In this document: in pieces, positions 13,670-21,730 of the stretch | How positions within the stretch are numbered: the first letter of the stretch is position 1 | How the letters are laid out: every line of letters begins with the position of its first letter | Source: JAGQUL01 sp039811765 | GTDB lineage: Bacteria; Actinomycetota; Thermoleophilia; Gaiellales; SKUG01 | Assembly: GCA_039811765.1 (NCBI GenBank) | Contig: JBDHZF010000018.1 | Span: forward strand, 1 to 28,829 | Length of the DNA: 28,829 nucleotides | Reading direction: 5' to 3' | Notes under the pieces: generated by a model | Seen by the model: only the letters and a program-made list of their open reading frames with translations | Database searches by the model: none | Told to the model about the DNA's origin: nothing | Made by a program: the position numbers and the translations under genes

Positions 13670-15265
13670 TCATCGCCGCAGCACGACCTCGCAGCGGCGA
13701 ACGACGTCGCTGCGATCCGCGACCACGCGGTCGCGGCCCGGTCCGCAGTCCACCACCGAGCCGCGGCGCCCATCACGACACGTGATCGTGTCGTTTCCGG
13801 TGCCTGCCTGCACTCGATCGCGTGGGCCGCGACCACAGTCGATGCGGTCGTTGCCAGCGCCACCGATCAGCACGTCGTTGCCGGCGCCGCCACGCAGCAC
13901 GTCGGCGAGCGGACCGCCCACAATCCGGTCGGCGCGCGCGGTGCCGGTTCGGATCACCCGTTCCTGATCCGATGGAGGATCCGGTGTTTTCGGAGGCGTG
14001 GGCGTCGACGTGGTTGGAACGTGCGGCGTGGTTGCCGTCACGAGATCGCTCGGCCCGCCGCACGTCATCGTCTGAGCGATCGTGAACGTGCCGGTGATCG
14101 CGAGCGTGCCGCCGCACGCCATGGCCGTCAGGATCGATCCGCTGCCGGCAACCGTTCCAGCGCCGTGCACCAAGTCGAACGCGATCGGTGTGGTCGTCGC
14201 GACTCGCCCGCCGGCCTGCACGAACGCGTACCGCACGCCGGACACGTTCGGGTTCTCCAGCGCGAGCGATTCGCCGGCTCCCGCGCCGAGGCTGCGAAGC
14301 GTCGCCCCGTCGCTTGGGGGCGGATCGCCGACGAAGAGGTCAACGAGGGTCGCCGTGCCGACTCCCGCTGCGCGAATCCCGAACTCGGATTCCTCGCCGA
14401 TCAGTCGCGTCGGACCGTCCACGATCCGGCGGCCGGCCGGAATCCCGAGCCAGCCACGCAACGCGAGCATGCCGCCCGCGTCGAGCGTGTCGTCGAAGTC
14501 GAACACGATCGACGCGTCGCGCAGCCGATCGTCGTAGGTTTCGGCCGCGATCGTGCGCTCGAAGCCAGCGGGCACGTCCACGCAGTCGACGTCGCCGAAC
14601 GTGACCATGGAATCGTGGTTCGCAAGCCACGAGGTGCCATGCCCGTTCGACTCGCACGAATCGATGCGAAGCGTGACCCCATGTTCCACGAGCACGGTCG
14701 ACGCGTCGAAGCGCCCAGCTGCGCGCAGCGTCGCCGCGTCCGTGCCGAGGCGCGGCTCGATCCTGAGCATGTCGGCGGTCGCGCGCACATCGCCGATTCG
14801 GACATCGTCGCCTTCGACGTTCAACGTCAGGAACGCCGATGCGAGCGTGACGCCCTCGATGCGCGCACCATCGCGAAGGTGAATTTCCATCGCCTCCTCT
14901 GGCTGCGCGGCAAGCGAGGAATCATCGCCGCCAGCGAGCGTGCCCGTGACCGTGATGGTCGGCGACGAAGCGGTGAGCACGAGTTTTGTTCCCGCCGTCA
15001 GGCGCAAGCTCCGCGTCGTCACGTCCACATCCAGCACCACGCCCGTCCCATCGACGCACGCGTCTTCGTTTGCTGTGGGCATGTGTCCGAGCGACCACTT
15101 CTCGCCGTCGCTCCACAACCCGGGCGCATCGAGGCGAACGTTCGCATTGGGAGCGATCTCCGCGTCGCAATTCAGTGAGGCCTGCGCCTGCGCCGCTCCG
15201 GGCGCGAACATGCCGACGAATGACGCGGCACATGCGGCCACCCCTGTGCGCACACCCAACCCCAT
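13670..15265 (-). CDS. Secreted protein with C-terminal RTX-type calcium-binding repeats
   Basis: A 531-aa predicted exported protein. The N-terminus is a signal peptide of about 26 residues ending in APGAAQAQA. The middle (about 30-420) is rich in Val, Thr, Gly and Asp with short repeated beta-strands (for example TSSLRLTAGTKLVL-like segments and ASSPTITVTGTLAGGD) and several Cys, consistent with a beta-helix-like surface domain. A Pro/Thr linker (TTSTPTPPKTPDPPS) leads to about 90 residues with haemolysin-type nonapeptides, GGAGNDVLIGGAGNDRIDCG, that bind Ca2+. The C-terminal Cys-rich end (DCGPGRDRV, RRCEVV) is common in actinobacterial RTX-like proteins. The ATG at 15265 was preferred to GTG 15274. 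It lies 75 nt downstream of the aminotransferase, and a CACGAAAC motif sits in that gap. No enzymatic domain was recognised. Confidence 0.8.
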   Translation of the reverse strand: MGLGVRTGVAACAASFVGMFAPGAAQAQASLNCDAEIAPNANVRLDAPGLWSDGEKWSLGHMPTANEDACVDGTGVVLDVDVTTRSLRLTAGTKLVLTASSPTITVTGTLAGGDDSSLAAQPEEAMEIHLRDGARIEGVTLASAFLTLNVEGDDVRIGDVRATADMLRIEPRLGTDAATLRAAGRFDASTVLVEHGVTLRIDSCESNGHGTSWLANHDSMVTFGDVDCVDVPAGFERTIAAETYDDRLRDASIVFDFDDTLDAGGMLALRGWLGIPAGRRIVDGPTRLIGEESEFGIRAAGVGTATLVDLFVGDPPPSDGATLRSLGAGAGESLALENPNVSGVRYAFVQAGGRVATTTPIAFDLVHGAGTVAGSGSILTAMACGGTLAITGTFTIAQTMTCGGPSDLVTATTPHVPTTSTPTPPKTPDPPSDQERVIRTGTARADRIVGGPLADVLRGGAGNDVLIGGAGNDRIDCGRGPRDRVQAGTGNDTITCRDGRRGSVVDCGPGRDRVVADRSDVVRRCEVVLRR

Positions 15266-15340
15266 GCACGACACATCGGCCGGGCTTCGTCGACCGGCAA
15301 CCGTCCTTCACGAAACGATGACCAAACGCGAACCGCGATC

Positions 15341-16537
15341 TCAGCTTCGCAGCGCGCGAATCGCGGCATCCACGCGCTCGAGCTCGAGGTCGCTGCAGGT
15401 CACCGCCGGGTACAGCGTGATCGCGCTGCCGGCCGGGCCGGACGGCACGACCAGGATGCGGTGCTCGTCGAGCAGCTGCTGAGCGAGCCGAACGCCGCCG
15501 CCGTCGGTCTGCGTGTCGAACGCCCACAGCAGGCCGATGCCGCGCAGCTGCAGCTTCGCGTCCCGCGCGAGCGGTTCGAGCATCGCATGCCACGCGCGCG
15601 ACGCGGCGACGATCTCGTCGCTTCGCTCGTCCAGTCGCCGCAGCGCTTCGGCGATGCCCGCGCTTGCGAACGGATCGCCAAGCGAGGTGGAGGTGTGCGC
15701 CGGTTCGACCGGCCCGCGCTCCCATGCGTCGATCGCGACTCCCGCGCGCGCCACGACCGCGCTCGCCGTCACCCCGCACCCGATCGCCTTGCCGAGGCAG
15801 ACGATGTCCGGCCGCGCCTGCGCGATCTCTTGCGCGATCGTGACGCCGGTGCGCCCTGCGCCGCACAGCACCGCATCGAGGATCAACAACGCCCCCACGC
15901 GATCGCACTCCTCGCGCAGCAGCGTCAAGAACCCGGGCTTGGGTGGAATCACGCCCGCGCGACCCTGCCACGGCTCGACGATCACGCACGCGGTGTCGGC
16001 GTCGAGCGCCGGCACGAATCCCCAGCTCGCCCACGAGACGGTGTCGGGAAGCTGCGCCGCCCACGAATCGCGGAAGCGCCCATCGTGCGTCACCGCGAGC
16101 GCCAACCCGAACGTGCCGTGATAGCCGCCCTTCCATGCCACCATTCGCGTGCGCCCGGTCGCGCGCAGCGCCGTTTTGAGCGCCGTCTCCACCGCTTCGC
16201 TGCCGGTGTGCAGCACGAGCGCGCGCCACGCGTCGGCTCGTTCGCCCTCGCCGATTTCCGCCGTCACGCGCTCGCACAGCGCGCGCTCGGCCTGGCGTCG
16301 AATCGTGCTGGCGTACAAATCGCCGCAGCCGGGCGCGGCGCCGAGCGCGTCCGCGTCCACGGGCAGCTGGTCGTGCCCCCACAATCGCGAGCCGAACACC
16401 ATCGCCAAGTCGAGCACGGGGGTGGGGGCGGGAAGCGGGCCGTGGAACATCGACGTGCCGAGCGCGCCCGAGAACACCGGCGCGTCCGATATCGCGAATC
16501 CGGGAAACTCCGACGATTCGTCCCTCGGGTCGGTCAT
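15341..16537 (-). CDS. Class III PLP-dependent aminotransferase
   Basis: A 398-aa fold-type I aminotransferase of the ornithine/4-aminobutyrate/acetylornithine group. The PLP Lys is Lys250 in IVCLGKAIGCGV. Asp221 in LLILDAVLCGAGRTG contacts the pyridine nitrogen, in the place of the usual DEVQTGFGRTG. TGSEAVETALKTALRATG and VEPWQGRAG are typical. The usual Glu after Asp221 is Ala, and the loop carries Cys instead of Gly/Phe, so substrate preference may differ from textbook members. The ATG overlaps the stop of the proline dehydrogenase gene by 4 nt. Proline dehydrogenase yields pyrroline-5-carboxylate, in equilibrium with glutamate semialdehyde, so ornithine:oxo-acid transamination is an attractive but unproven role. 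No P5C dehydrogenase is present here. Confidence 0.85.
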   Translation of the reverse strand: MTDPRDESSEFPGFAISDAPVFSGALGTSMFHGPLPAPTPVLDLAMVFGSRLWGHDQLPVDADALGAAPGCGDLYASTIRRQAERALCERVTAEIGEGERADAWRALVLHTGSEAVETALKTALRATGRTRMVAWKGGYHGTFGLALAVTHDGRFRDSWAAQLPDTVSWASWGFVPALDADTACVIVEPWQGRAGVIPPKPGFLTLLREECDRVGALLILDAVLCGAGRTGVTIAQEIAQARPDIVCLGKAIGCGVTASAVVARAGVAIDAWERGPVEPAHTSTSLGDPFASAGIAEALRRLDERSDEIVAASRAWHAMLEPLARDAKLQLRGIGLLWAFDTQTDGGGVRLAQQLLDEHRILVVPSGPAGSAITLYPAVTCSDLELERVDAAIRALRS

Positions 16538-17496
16538 CGACGCACGAGCTTCCGGCGCCAGCTGCGCAGCGTCGCCTCCGCGACCTGCCCCGCCACGCGC
16601 GGATTCTCGCGCAGGCGGCGCACCGAGTACTCGTACCACTGCGCGCCGAACGGCACGTACACACGCATCGGATGGCCTTGGTCGACGAGGTCGTCGCGTC
16701 GCTCCTCGCGCACGCCGAGCAGCATCTGGAACTCGTAGCGATCCTTCGGCACGTCGAGCCGCTCGACGAGGTCCAGGCATCCGGAGATCAGACGATCGTC
16801 GTGCGTTGCGTACGCGGCGTGGCACCCTGCTTCGGCGAGGATCCGGCACAGGTCCAGATAGCTGCGATTGATCGTCTCCATGTCGCGCCACGCGATCGAT
16901 TCGGGCTCCTGGTAGATGCCCTTCACCACGCGCACGCGCGCGCCGTCGGCGGCGAGCGCTTCCACGTCTGCGCGACTACGTTTGAGGTACGCCTGGATCA
17001 CGATTCCCACGTTGTCGCGTCCCGCCGCGCGCAGCGATCGGAACAGCTCGAGCGTGGCGTCCGTGTACGGGGAGTCCTCCATGTCGATGCGCACGAATCC
17101 GCCGATCCGCTGCATCGCGGCGGCGATGGCGTCCACACTGTCGTGCACGAGCCGATCGTCGATCCCGAGCCCGAGCGCGGTGAGCTTCACGGAGACGTTG
17201 CGGATCCCGGCGCTCGTCTCGTCGATCGCGCCGAGCCGCTCGATCGCCGTGAGGTACGCGTCGCGCGTGGCTTCGGCGTCCTCGCGTGCGCTGATCGCTT
17301 CGCCGAGCACGTCCATCGTCGTGCCCATGCCGCGTTCGCTGATCGCGCGCACGACCCCCAGCGCCTCGTCGAGCGTCGCGCCGGCGATGTACGGCGCGGA
17401 GAGTCGCTGCACGAGTCGCTTGGGCATGATCGGCATCGTGCGCACGATCGCCTTGTCGATCAGGCGCGGTTCGGTGGTGGCGGGCGGCGGAGTCAT
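16534..17496 (-). CDS. Proline dehydrogenase (monofunctional)
   Basis: A 320-aa FAD-dependent proline dehydrogenase. It oxidises L-proline to pyrroline-5-carboxylate and feeds electrons to the membrane quinone pool. The beta/alpha barrel signatures are visible: MTTMDVLGE-like N-terminal barrel strand (GMGTTMDVLGEAIS), VRIDMEDSPYTDATLELF, VVKGIYQEPESIAWRD, YATHDDRL, YEFQMLLGVREE, and the C-terminal substrate-binding YSVRRLRENP with its paired arginines. Length matches monofunctional enzymes of Gram-positives rather than PutA fusions. The start is ATG 17496. It is coupled to the downstream aminotransferase by an ATGA overlap, so the two form a proline-use operon. No regulator gene is adjacent. 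Confidence 0.92.
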   Translation of the reverse strand: MTPPPATTEPRLIDKAIVRTMPIMPKRLVQRLSAPYIAGATLDEALGVVRAISERGMGTTMDVLGEAISAREDAEATRDAYLTAIERLGAIDETSAGIRNVSVKLTALGLGIDDRLVHDSVDAIAAAMQRIGGFVRIDMEDSPYTDATLELFRSLRAAGRDNVGIVIQAYLKRSRADVEALAADGARVRVVKGIYQEPESIAWRDMETINRSYLDLCRILAEAGCHAAYATHDDRLISGCLDLVERLDVPKDRYEFQMLLGVREERRDDLVDQGHPMRVYVPFGAQWYEYSVRRLRENPRVAGQVAEATLRSWRRKLVRR

Positions 17497-17638
17497 CGCA
17501 CGCGATCCTACCGGCCTGCTCGTCCTCGCTTGCACGATCGTTCGCACGCGTCGTTTCGTTCGTGGGCGCACGGTCCACAACTACGTGACTGGTCCGTGGC
17601 CCGCGGATCGGCAACCTCTGGGGGGAGGGGACGACACG

Positions 17639-17998
17639 ATGGACGATCGCCGAGGAGAGCTGCTGCCAGGCAGCCAGGAATGCGTTGGCTGCGGCGGCAT
17701 GACGTTTCGCCGCCGCGAGGACGCGCTGTGCCCCCGTTGCGCGTTCGACGCCGAAGCGTTGATCGAGCGCATCGAGCTCGACTGCCTCGATCGCGACTTG
17801 CAGTTGATCACCGAGTTCGAGGCGTACTACCGCCAGCGCGAACGCCAGCGCGAACGCTTCGAGCGCGTCGCGCGACGCCCCGTGTTCGGCGAGCGCACGC
17901 CCATCGAGCGGCCGATGGGCGAGACCTCCGTCGACGAGCACCAACCGTCGATCTTCGCGCCGGATGCGTTCTGGTCGCAGCTGCGCCGCGCAAGCTGA
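17639..17998 (+). CDS. Zinc-ribbon protein
   Basis: Unrecognised 119-aa protein. The N-terminal third is a four-cysteine zinc ribbon: Cys15 and Cys18 (QECVGCGGM), then Cys31 and Cys34 (ALCPRCAF), CX2C-X12-CX2C. A charged helical region follows (about 37-75, with YYRQRERQRERFERVARR), then a polar tail containing FAPDAFWSQLRR. It could bind nucleic acid or a protein partner, and nothing points to a specific pathway. An unusually strong G-rich ribosome site (GGGGGGAGGGG) ends 8 nt before the ATG. It is followed by the 37-bp palindromic repeat doublet. Confidence 0.72.
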   Translation: MDDRRGELLPGSQECVGCGGMTFRRREDALCPRCAFDAEALIERIELDCLDRDLQLITEFEAYYRQRERQRERFERVARRPVFGERTPIERPMGETSVDEHQPSIFAPDAFWSQLRRAS

Positions 17999-18016
17999 CC
18001 GCGAGGCGGTGGGCCA

Positions 18017-18123
18017 CCCATCCGCAATTTCCGTGAACAGTCGGGACAAATTGCGGAAACGTGCCCGGCCCGACGACTCGGATCCGCAATTTCCGTGAAC
18101 AGTCGGGACAAATTGCGGATGGG
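18017..18123. repeat. Doublet of 37-bp palindromic repeats
   Basis: Two identical 37-bp units, 18021-18057 and 18083-18119, lie 62 nt apart start to start. Each has perfect 10-bp arms, TCCGCAATTT and AAATTGCGGA, around a 17-nt loop CCGTGAACAGTCGGGAC. The outermost arms extend to 14 bp: CCCATCCGCAATTT (18017-18030) pairs with AAATTGCGGATGGG (18110-18123), so the doublet can also fold as one large structure. The AT-rich arms stand out in this GC-rich DNA. The intergenic position after a gene end resembles REP/BIME elements; a terminator role is also possible. Confidence 0.8.
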
Positions 18124-18196
18124 CGGACGGGCCAAGGGGGCATCGGGCGTGGCCGCACGAGGACGCACGCGCCGAATCGCACTTGCCGGGAGCGAG

Positions 18197-18223
18197 GCGT
18201 GACCCGACAGCCGGGCGTCACGC
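18197..18223 (+). promoter_or_regulatory. Leader hairpin upstream of the acidic lipoprotein gene
   Basis: GCGTGAC (18197-18203) and GTCACGC (18217-18223) form a perfect 7-bp inverted repeat. CCG/CGG inside it could extend the stem with a two-base bulge. It ends 29 nt before the ATG at 18253, upstream of a good AGGAG site (18240-18244). It could be an operator or an mRNA leader hairpin. Confidence 0.3.
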
Positions 18224-18252
18224 ATCGAACCTCGTCCCCAGGAGCCTCGCTG

Positions 18253-18837
18253 ATGCGCCCCAAGTCTCGCCGCCCGATTGCCATGCTCGCACTGCTCGTT
18301 GGTGCGAGCGTCATGTTCGCCGGTTGCGGCGACGAAGGCGCGCACTTGCCCGCCGGGATGACCGGATCGAGCGCCGCGCTCGTCACGACTGCTGGCAGCG
18401 ATTCGATCCTCGACAACGATCCCGGGCAGCTCGACACGACGCTCACGTCCAACCTCGAAGATCCGGTGTTGCAGGACGCCTCGCTCGACACGCTCGACGC
18501 GGCGGACGATCCATGGGCGGCGGCGTCGTCCGATTGGGACGAGCACGAAGGATCGGTCGCCGCGAGTTTCTCGAACGACGCGCTCGACGACGTGGCGTTC
18601 GACGACGACTTCACGCCCGTGGGCAACTACGGCTCCAGCTACGACGACGGATGGGGCGTTGGCAGCGGCATCACATCGATGGCGAGCGTCAGCGCGGGCG
18701 CGATGATCGATCCAAGCTTCGAGGATCCGGGCGTGATGGACGCTGGGATCGACGACGCAGGCATCGACGACGCGGGCGTGATGGACGCCGGATTCGACGA
18801 TCCCGCGATGGCGGCAGACGACCCGATCGTCTTCTGA
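18253..18837 (+). CDS. Acidic, low-complexity lipoprotein
   Basis: A 194-aa predicted lipoprotein of unknown function. The signal is MRPKSRRPIAMLALLVGASV with a lipobox FAGC, so Cys25 should be lipidated and the protein anchored to the outer face of the membrane. The mature part is very acidic and rich in Asp, Ala, Ser and Gly, with little predicted regular fold. Near the C-terminus there is a repeat of the DAG-I/V/F-DD type (VMDAGIDDAGIDDAGVMDAG). Such Asp repeats could bind cations or form a disordered spacer, which is an inference. The ATG at 18253 has AGGAG 8 nt upstream. The stop is 7 nt from the convergent gene at 18845. Confidence 0.78.
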   Translation: MRPKSRRPIAMLALLVGASVMFAGCGDEGAHLPAGMTGSSAALVTTAGSDSILDNDPGQLDTTLTSNLEDPVLQDASLDTLDAADDPWAAASSDWDEHEGSVAASFSNDALDDVAFDDDFTPVGNYGSSYDDGWGVGSGITSMASVSAGAMIDPSFEDPGVMDAGIDDAGIDDAGVMDAGFDDPAMAADDPIVF

Positions 18838-18844
18838 CGGCGGG

Positions 18845-19879
18845 TCAGCTGGTCGGACCGACCGGAGTCGTGGTCGCGGGCGCGGTCGCGGTCGTCGTCG
18901 CAGCCGGAGTCGTCGTGGCTGCCGTCGCGTTCGAGCCGCTCGCGGTCATCACCGTCGGAACGTCGGTCGTGGCCGAACCCGGAACCGTGCCTGTCACCTG
19001 AAGTTGCCCGTCCGATCCCACGCTGACCGTGTACGCGTTGCCGTTCGCGTCGATCATTCCGACCGGCTGCTGCGTGGCGGTGTCGAGCACCAGCTGTAGG
19101 CCGGTGCTGTCGGTGACGTACGTGTAGTTGCCTTCCACGCGCGTGGAAGTCGTGCCGTTTGCCACTTGAACGTTCGACGAGGTCGCGGCAGCTGGCGTCG
19201 TCGTGGTCGCTGGAGCGTTCCTTGTGGCGGGCGCGTTCGTGGTCACAGGCGCGCTGGTTGTGGCAGGTGCGTTCGTGATCGCGCCCGCGCCGGACGTGGC
19301 GTCGCTCGTCGCCGAACCCACGTCCGGATTCATAGCGTTTGCGAACAGCTGCACTGCGAGATCGTGGTAGGTCAGCGCGGCGCCGTTGGTGGCGTCCGTC
19401 GTGCTGTTGGGTGTCGCGGTGGTGCCGCCCGTGGAACTTGTGCCGCCGGTAGAACTCGTGCCGCCCGTTGAAGGAGCAGTATTGGTCGCGTCGACCGTCG
19501 ATTGCTGGGCAGTGGGCGTGAACGAGCCGTCGTCGCCGAACGTGCCCTCGATGAACGTGCCCTGTTGATCCAGCACGCCTTTGGGCTGCTTCGTTGTCGT
19601 CTCGTAGACGATGCTCAGTCCGGAATCGCCAGCCGGCACGATCGTGTATTGGCCCTTCTGGTACGCGCCAGCAGGCAGTCCGCTCGTGGTCGTGGCATCG
19701 GTGCCAGTGCTCGTTGTCGGCGTGCCAGCGGTCGGGGTCGTGCCGCCAGTCGTATTCCCCTCGCCGCCCGTGGGCGTTGCCTGCGGGTCGCCCTTCGGCC
19801 TCGTCAGCATGTATCCGCCGATGCCGACGGCTGCAACGCCGCCGACGATCGCGGCGATCTTGCCAACGCTCAAGTTCAT
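18845..19879 (-). CDS. Membrane-anchored Thr-rich protein with duplicated beta domain
   Basis: Unrecognised 344-aa protein. A signal anchor (about 6-25, GKIAAIVGGVAAVGIGGYML) is followed by Thr/Gly/Ala-rich linkers and two related units of about 45 residues. Unit 1 includes YTIVPAGDSGLSIVYETTTK and QPKGVLDQQGTF. Unit 2 includes YTYVTDSTGLQLVLDTATQ and QPVGMIDANGNA. Both continue with a GDDGSF or GSDGQL turn, so this is an internal duplication, probably a small beta-sheet module. Linker runs such as TGGTSSTGGTSSTGGT and alternating NAPATT blocks are encoded by repetitive DNA. The protein should reach outward through the wall. GGGGGAAT precedes the ATG by 7 nt. The plan resembles the 4332-5384 protein. 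Confidence 0.75.
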   Translation of the reverse strand: MNLSVGKIAAIVGGVAAVGIGGYMLTRPKGDPQATPTGGEGNTTGGTTPTAGTPTTSTGTDATTTSGLPAGAYQKGQYTIVPAGDSGLSIVYETTTKQPKGVLDQQGTFIEGTFGDDGSFTPTAQQSTVDATNTAPSTGGTSSTGGTSSTGGTTATPNSTTDATNGAALTYHDLAVQLFANAMNPDVGSATSDATSGAGAITNAPATTSAPVTTNAPATRNAPATTTTPAAATSSNVQVANGTTSTRVEGNYTYVTDSTGLQLVLDTATQQPVGMIDANGNAYTVSVGSDGQLQVTGTVPGSATTDVPTVMTASGSNATAATTTPAATTTATAPATTTPVGPTS

Positions 19880-19976
19880 GACGATTCCCCCAGATGCCGA
19901 CCACATCGCGCGCTCGCCCCCCATGGACGATCGTGGTGTCGACACCCGTTTGTCGGAGATCACCGTCGAACCGGTT

Positions 19977-20672
19977 TCACGACCTGTGCGAAATCGAAGC
20001 CGCCATCGCGATTCCCGCCTCGCGCGCCTCGTGCAACGCCGTTGCCACCGAGCGCGATAGCGGCCCGCGTCGAACCCGTGCCAGGAGCTCCCAGAGTCCG
20101 CGCACCTGTTCGACCGCGACGGGCGAATCGCTTCCCTCGCGCGCGAGGAGCGCGTCGCTCCATGCTTCGACCGCTTGCTCGAGCGCGCTCCAGCGGGTAT
20201 CGAGCACGCGCAGCGCGGCGCCGATCGCGTCCAACAGCTGCGTGCGCGCCACTCGCACGTCCGTCGGAGCCAGCGCATACAACCGCTCCAACGCCTCGAG
20301 CGCCCCCGTGCGCGCTGCGTCGAAACGCTCCGACGGCGCGAGCAGGCCGCTGCTCCACGTCGACAGGTCGCGCACGACTTCGTCCAGCGTCCCGAACGAC
20401 GCGAGCTCCTCGAGCGTCTCCACCATCGCGAGCAGCGCGAGCGCCTCGCGCAGCGCCACGGGGTCGTCCACGCGCGCGCCGTCGTCGAGCCGCACCAGTT
20501 CCACCAGCTCGCCGCCGCTCGAATCGCGCCAGCACGCCACTACGACCTCGCCGATCGCCGGTTCGCAAGGCATGAGCGCGATGAGTTCGGCAGCGGAGCC
20601 GTCGTCCTCGTGCGGAACCTCGACGAGCGTCGCGAGCCGCTCCAAGCGCGTGTTCACGTCATCGGACATCAT
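19977..20672 (-). CDS. Hypothetical helical acidic protein
   Basis: Unrecognised 231-aa protein (the alternative ATG at 20669 removes one residue). Residues 1-75 have mixed content with short beta-like pieces (IGEVVVACWRDSSGGELVEL). From about 75 on it is nearly all amphipathic helix rich in Leu, Ala, Glu and Arg (ALREALALLAMVETLEELA, then LLDAIGAALRVLDTRWSALE). There is no signal peptide, span or metal motif. It is transcribed divergently from the PfkB-like gene, with 54 nt between starts. It ends 97 nt before the ATG of the Thr-rich anchored protein on the same strand and could share its transcript. Confidence 0.68.
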   Translation of the reverse strand: MMSDDVNTRLERLATLVEVPHEDDGSAAELIALMPCEPAIGEVVVACWRDSSGGELVELVRLDDGARVDDPVALREALALLAMVETLEELASFGTLDEVVRDLSTWSSGLLAPSERFDAARTGALEALERLYALAPTDVRVARTQLLDAIGAALRVLDTRWSALEQAVEAWSDALLAREGSDSPVAVEQVRGLWELLARVRRGPLSRSVATALHEAREAGIAMAASISHRS

Positions 20673-20726
20673 GCGACCGTAGCAGACGGGTTGCAGATGT
20701 CCGCCGATCGGATACATCACACGGCA

Positions 20727-21569
20727 ATGAAGCGAGTCCTCGTCACCGGATTCATCACGATCGATTTCATCGCGCATGTCGAGGGATTCGCCGCGCCCGC
20801 GATCCCGGCGCAGGCGACCGAGCTCGACGTGGCGTGCGGCGGGCGGGCCGCCAACCAAGCGATGGCGCTCACCGCGATCGAGACCGACGTGCAACTGCTC
20901 GCGCGAGTGGGATCCGACGAGCACGCGTCGCTGCTCACCGAAGAGCTGCTCGAGATCGGAGTGGGCACCGAGTTCGTGCAGCAAGCGCCGGCGCAGACCG
21001 GCATTCGCCTGATCGCAGAGCAGGGAGACGGCACCAGGCTCGTCACGGTTCACCGAGGCGCGAACGACTATTTGAGCGTGGACGATCTCAACCGACGCGC
21101 CGACGCGATTCGCAGCGTCGACGCGGTGGGCGTCACCACCGAGCCCGCCGGCGCGATCGCGCTGCGCGCGCTGGAGATCGCCGCGCAGGGGAGCGTGCCG
21201 ACGGTGCTCACGCACGCGGCCAGCGCGCGACCCGTTTCCGATCGACTGCTCGCCGGCGCGAGCGTGGTGGTGGCATCGGACACGACGTGCGCGGGGTTGC
21301 TCGATCCGGGCGTGGCGCGCGAGCATCCGGAAGCGGCGATGCGCGCGCTCGTGCAGCGCGGCGCGCCGGCCGTGGTGCTGCTCACCGCCACGCGCGCGAT
21401 CCTCGCCACGGCCAGCGACGTGCGCGACGTGGCGTCGCCGGGCCGGCTCGACACGGAAGACGCCGTCGACGCCTTCGCGGCCGGCTTGTTGCAAGGCTTG
21501 GCGGAGGGCGAAGCGCTCGAACCGGCGGTGCTTCGCGGCGTGCGAACCGGCACGCTGCTGGTGGACTGA
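20727..21569 (+). CDS. PfkB/ribokinase-family protein with altered active site
   Basis: A 280-aa protein of the ribokinase/PfkB sugar-kinase fold. Typical features are the start KRVLVTGFITIDFIAHVEGF, the first signature as GGRAANQAM (usually GGKGANQA), RVGSDEH, and the overall length. The second signature is abnormal. Where the family has DTTGAGDAF, this protein reads DTEDAVDAF. The catalytic Asp is kept, but both glycines of the anion hole that stabilises phosphate transfer are lost (Gly to Asp and Gly to Val). It may be a slow or inactive kinase, or one adapted to another donor. TTGCAG (20691-20696) and a TACATC box 16 nt on are a weak promoter guess. No sugar-pathway neighbours help assign a substrate. 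Confidence 0.8.
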   Translation: MKRVLVTGFITIDFIAHVEGFAAPAIPAQATELDVACGGRAANQAMALTAIETDVQLLARVGSDEHASLLTEELLEIGVGTEFVQQAPAQTGIRLIAEQGDGTRLVTVHRGANDYLSVDDLNRRADAIRSVDAVGVTTEPAGAIALRALEIAAQGSVPTVLTHAASARPVSDRLLAGASVVVASDTTCAGLLDPGVAREHPEAAMRALVQRGAPAVVLLTATRAILATASDVRDVASPGRLDTEDAVDAFAAGLLQGLAEGEALEPAVLRGVRTGTLLVD

Positions 21570-21730
21570 CGGTTTCGCGTCGGTTCGCTGACATCGGCCA
21601 CGGATTGGCCGGATCCTTGGTCATCGACTGTTGACGGATTCGCAAATCGGGCGCACCGTGGAGACACCCAGTACCTCGACGGGATCCCAGCGGCCAGACA
21701 GCGGCCGTCCCCGATAGGAGCGTTTCCGAG

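Noticed and set aside
17808..18626. Minus-strand frame crossing the 37-bp repeats with CPDCSRKLR-type motifs
   Set aside because: The repeated cysteine motif is a translation of the palindromic DNA repeat; the frame overlaps two well-supported plus-strand genes.
21632..21637. TTGACG as the -35 of the coiled-coil gene promoter
   Set aside because: A good -35 match, but no acceptable -10 lies 16-19 nt downstream.
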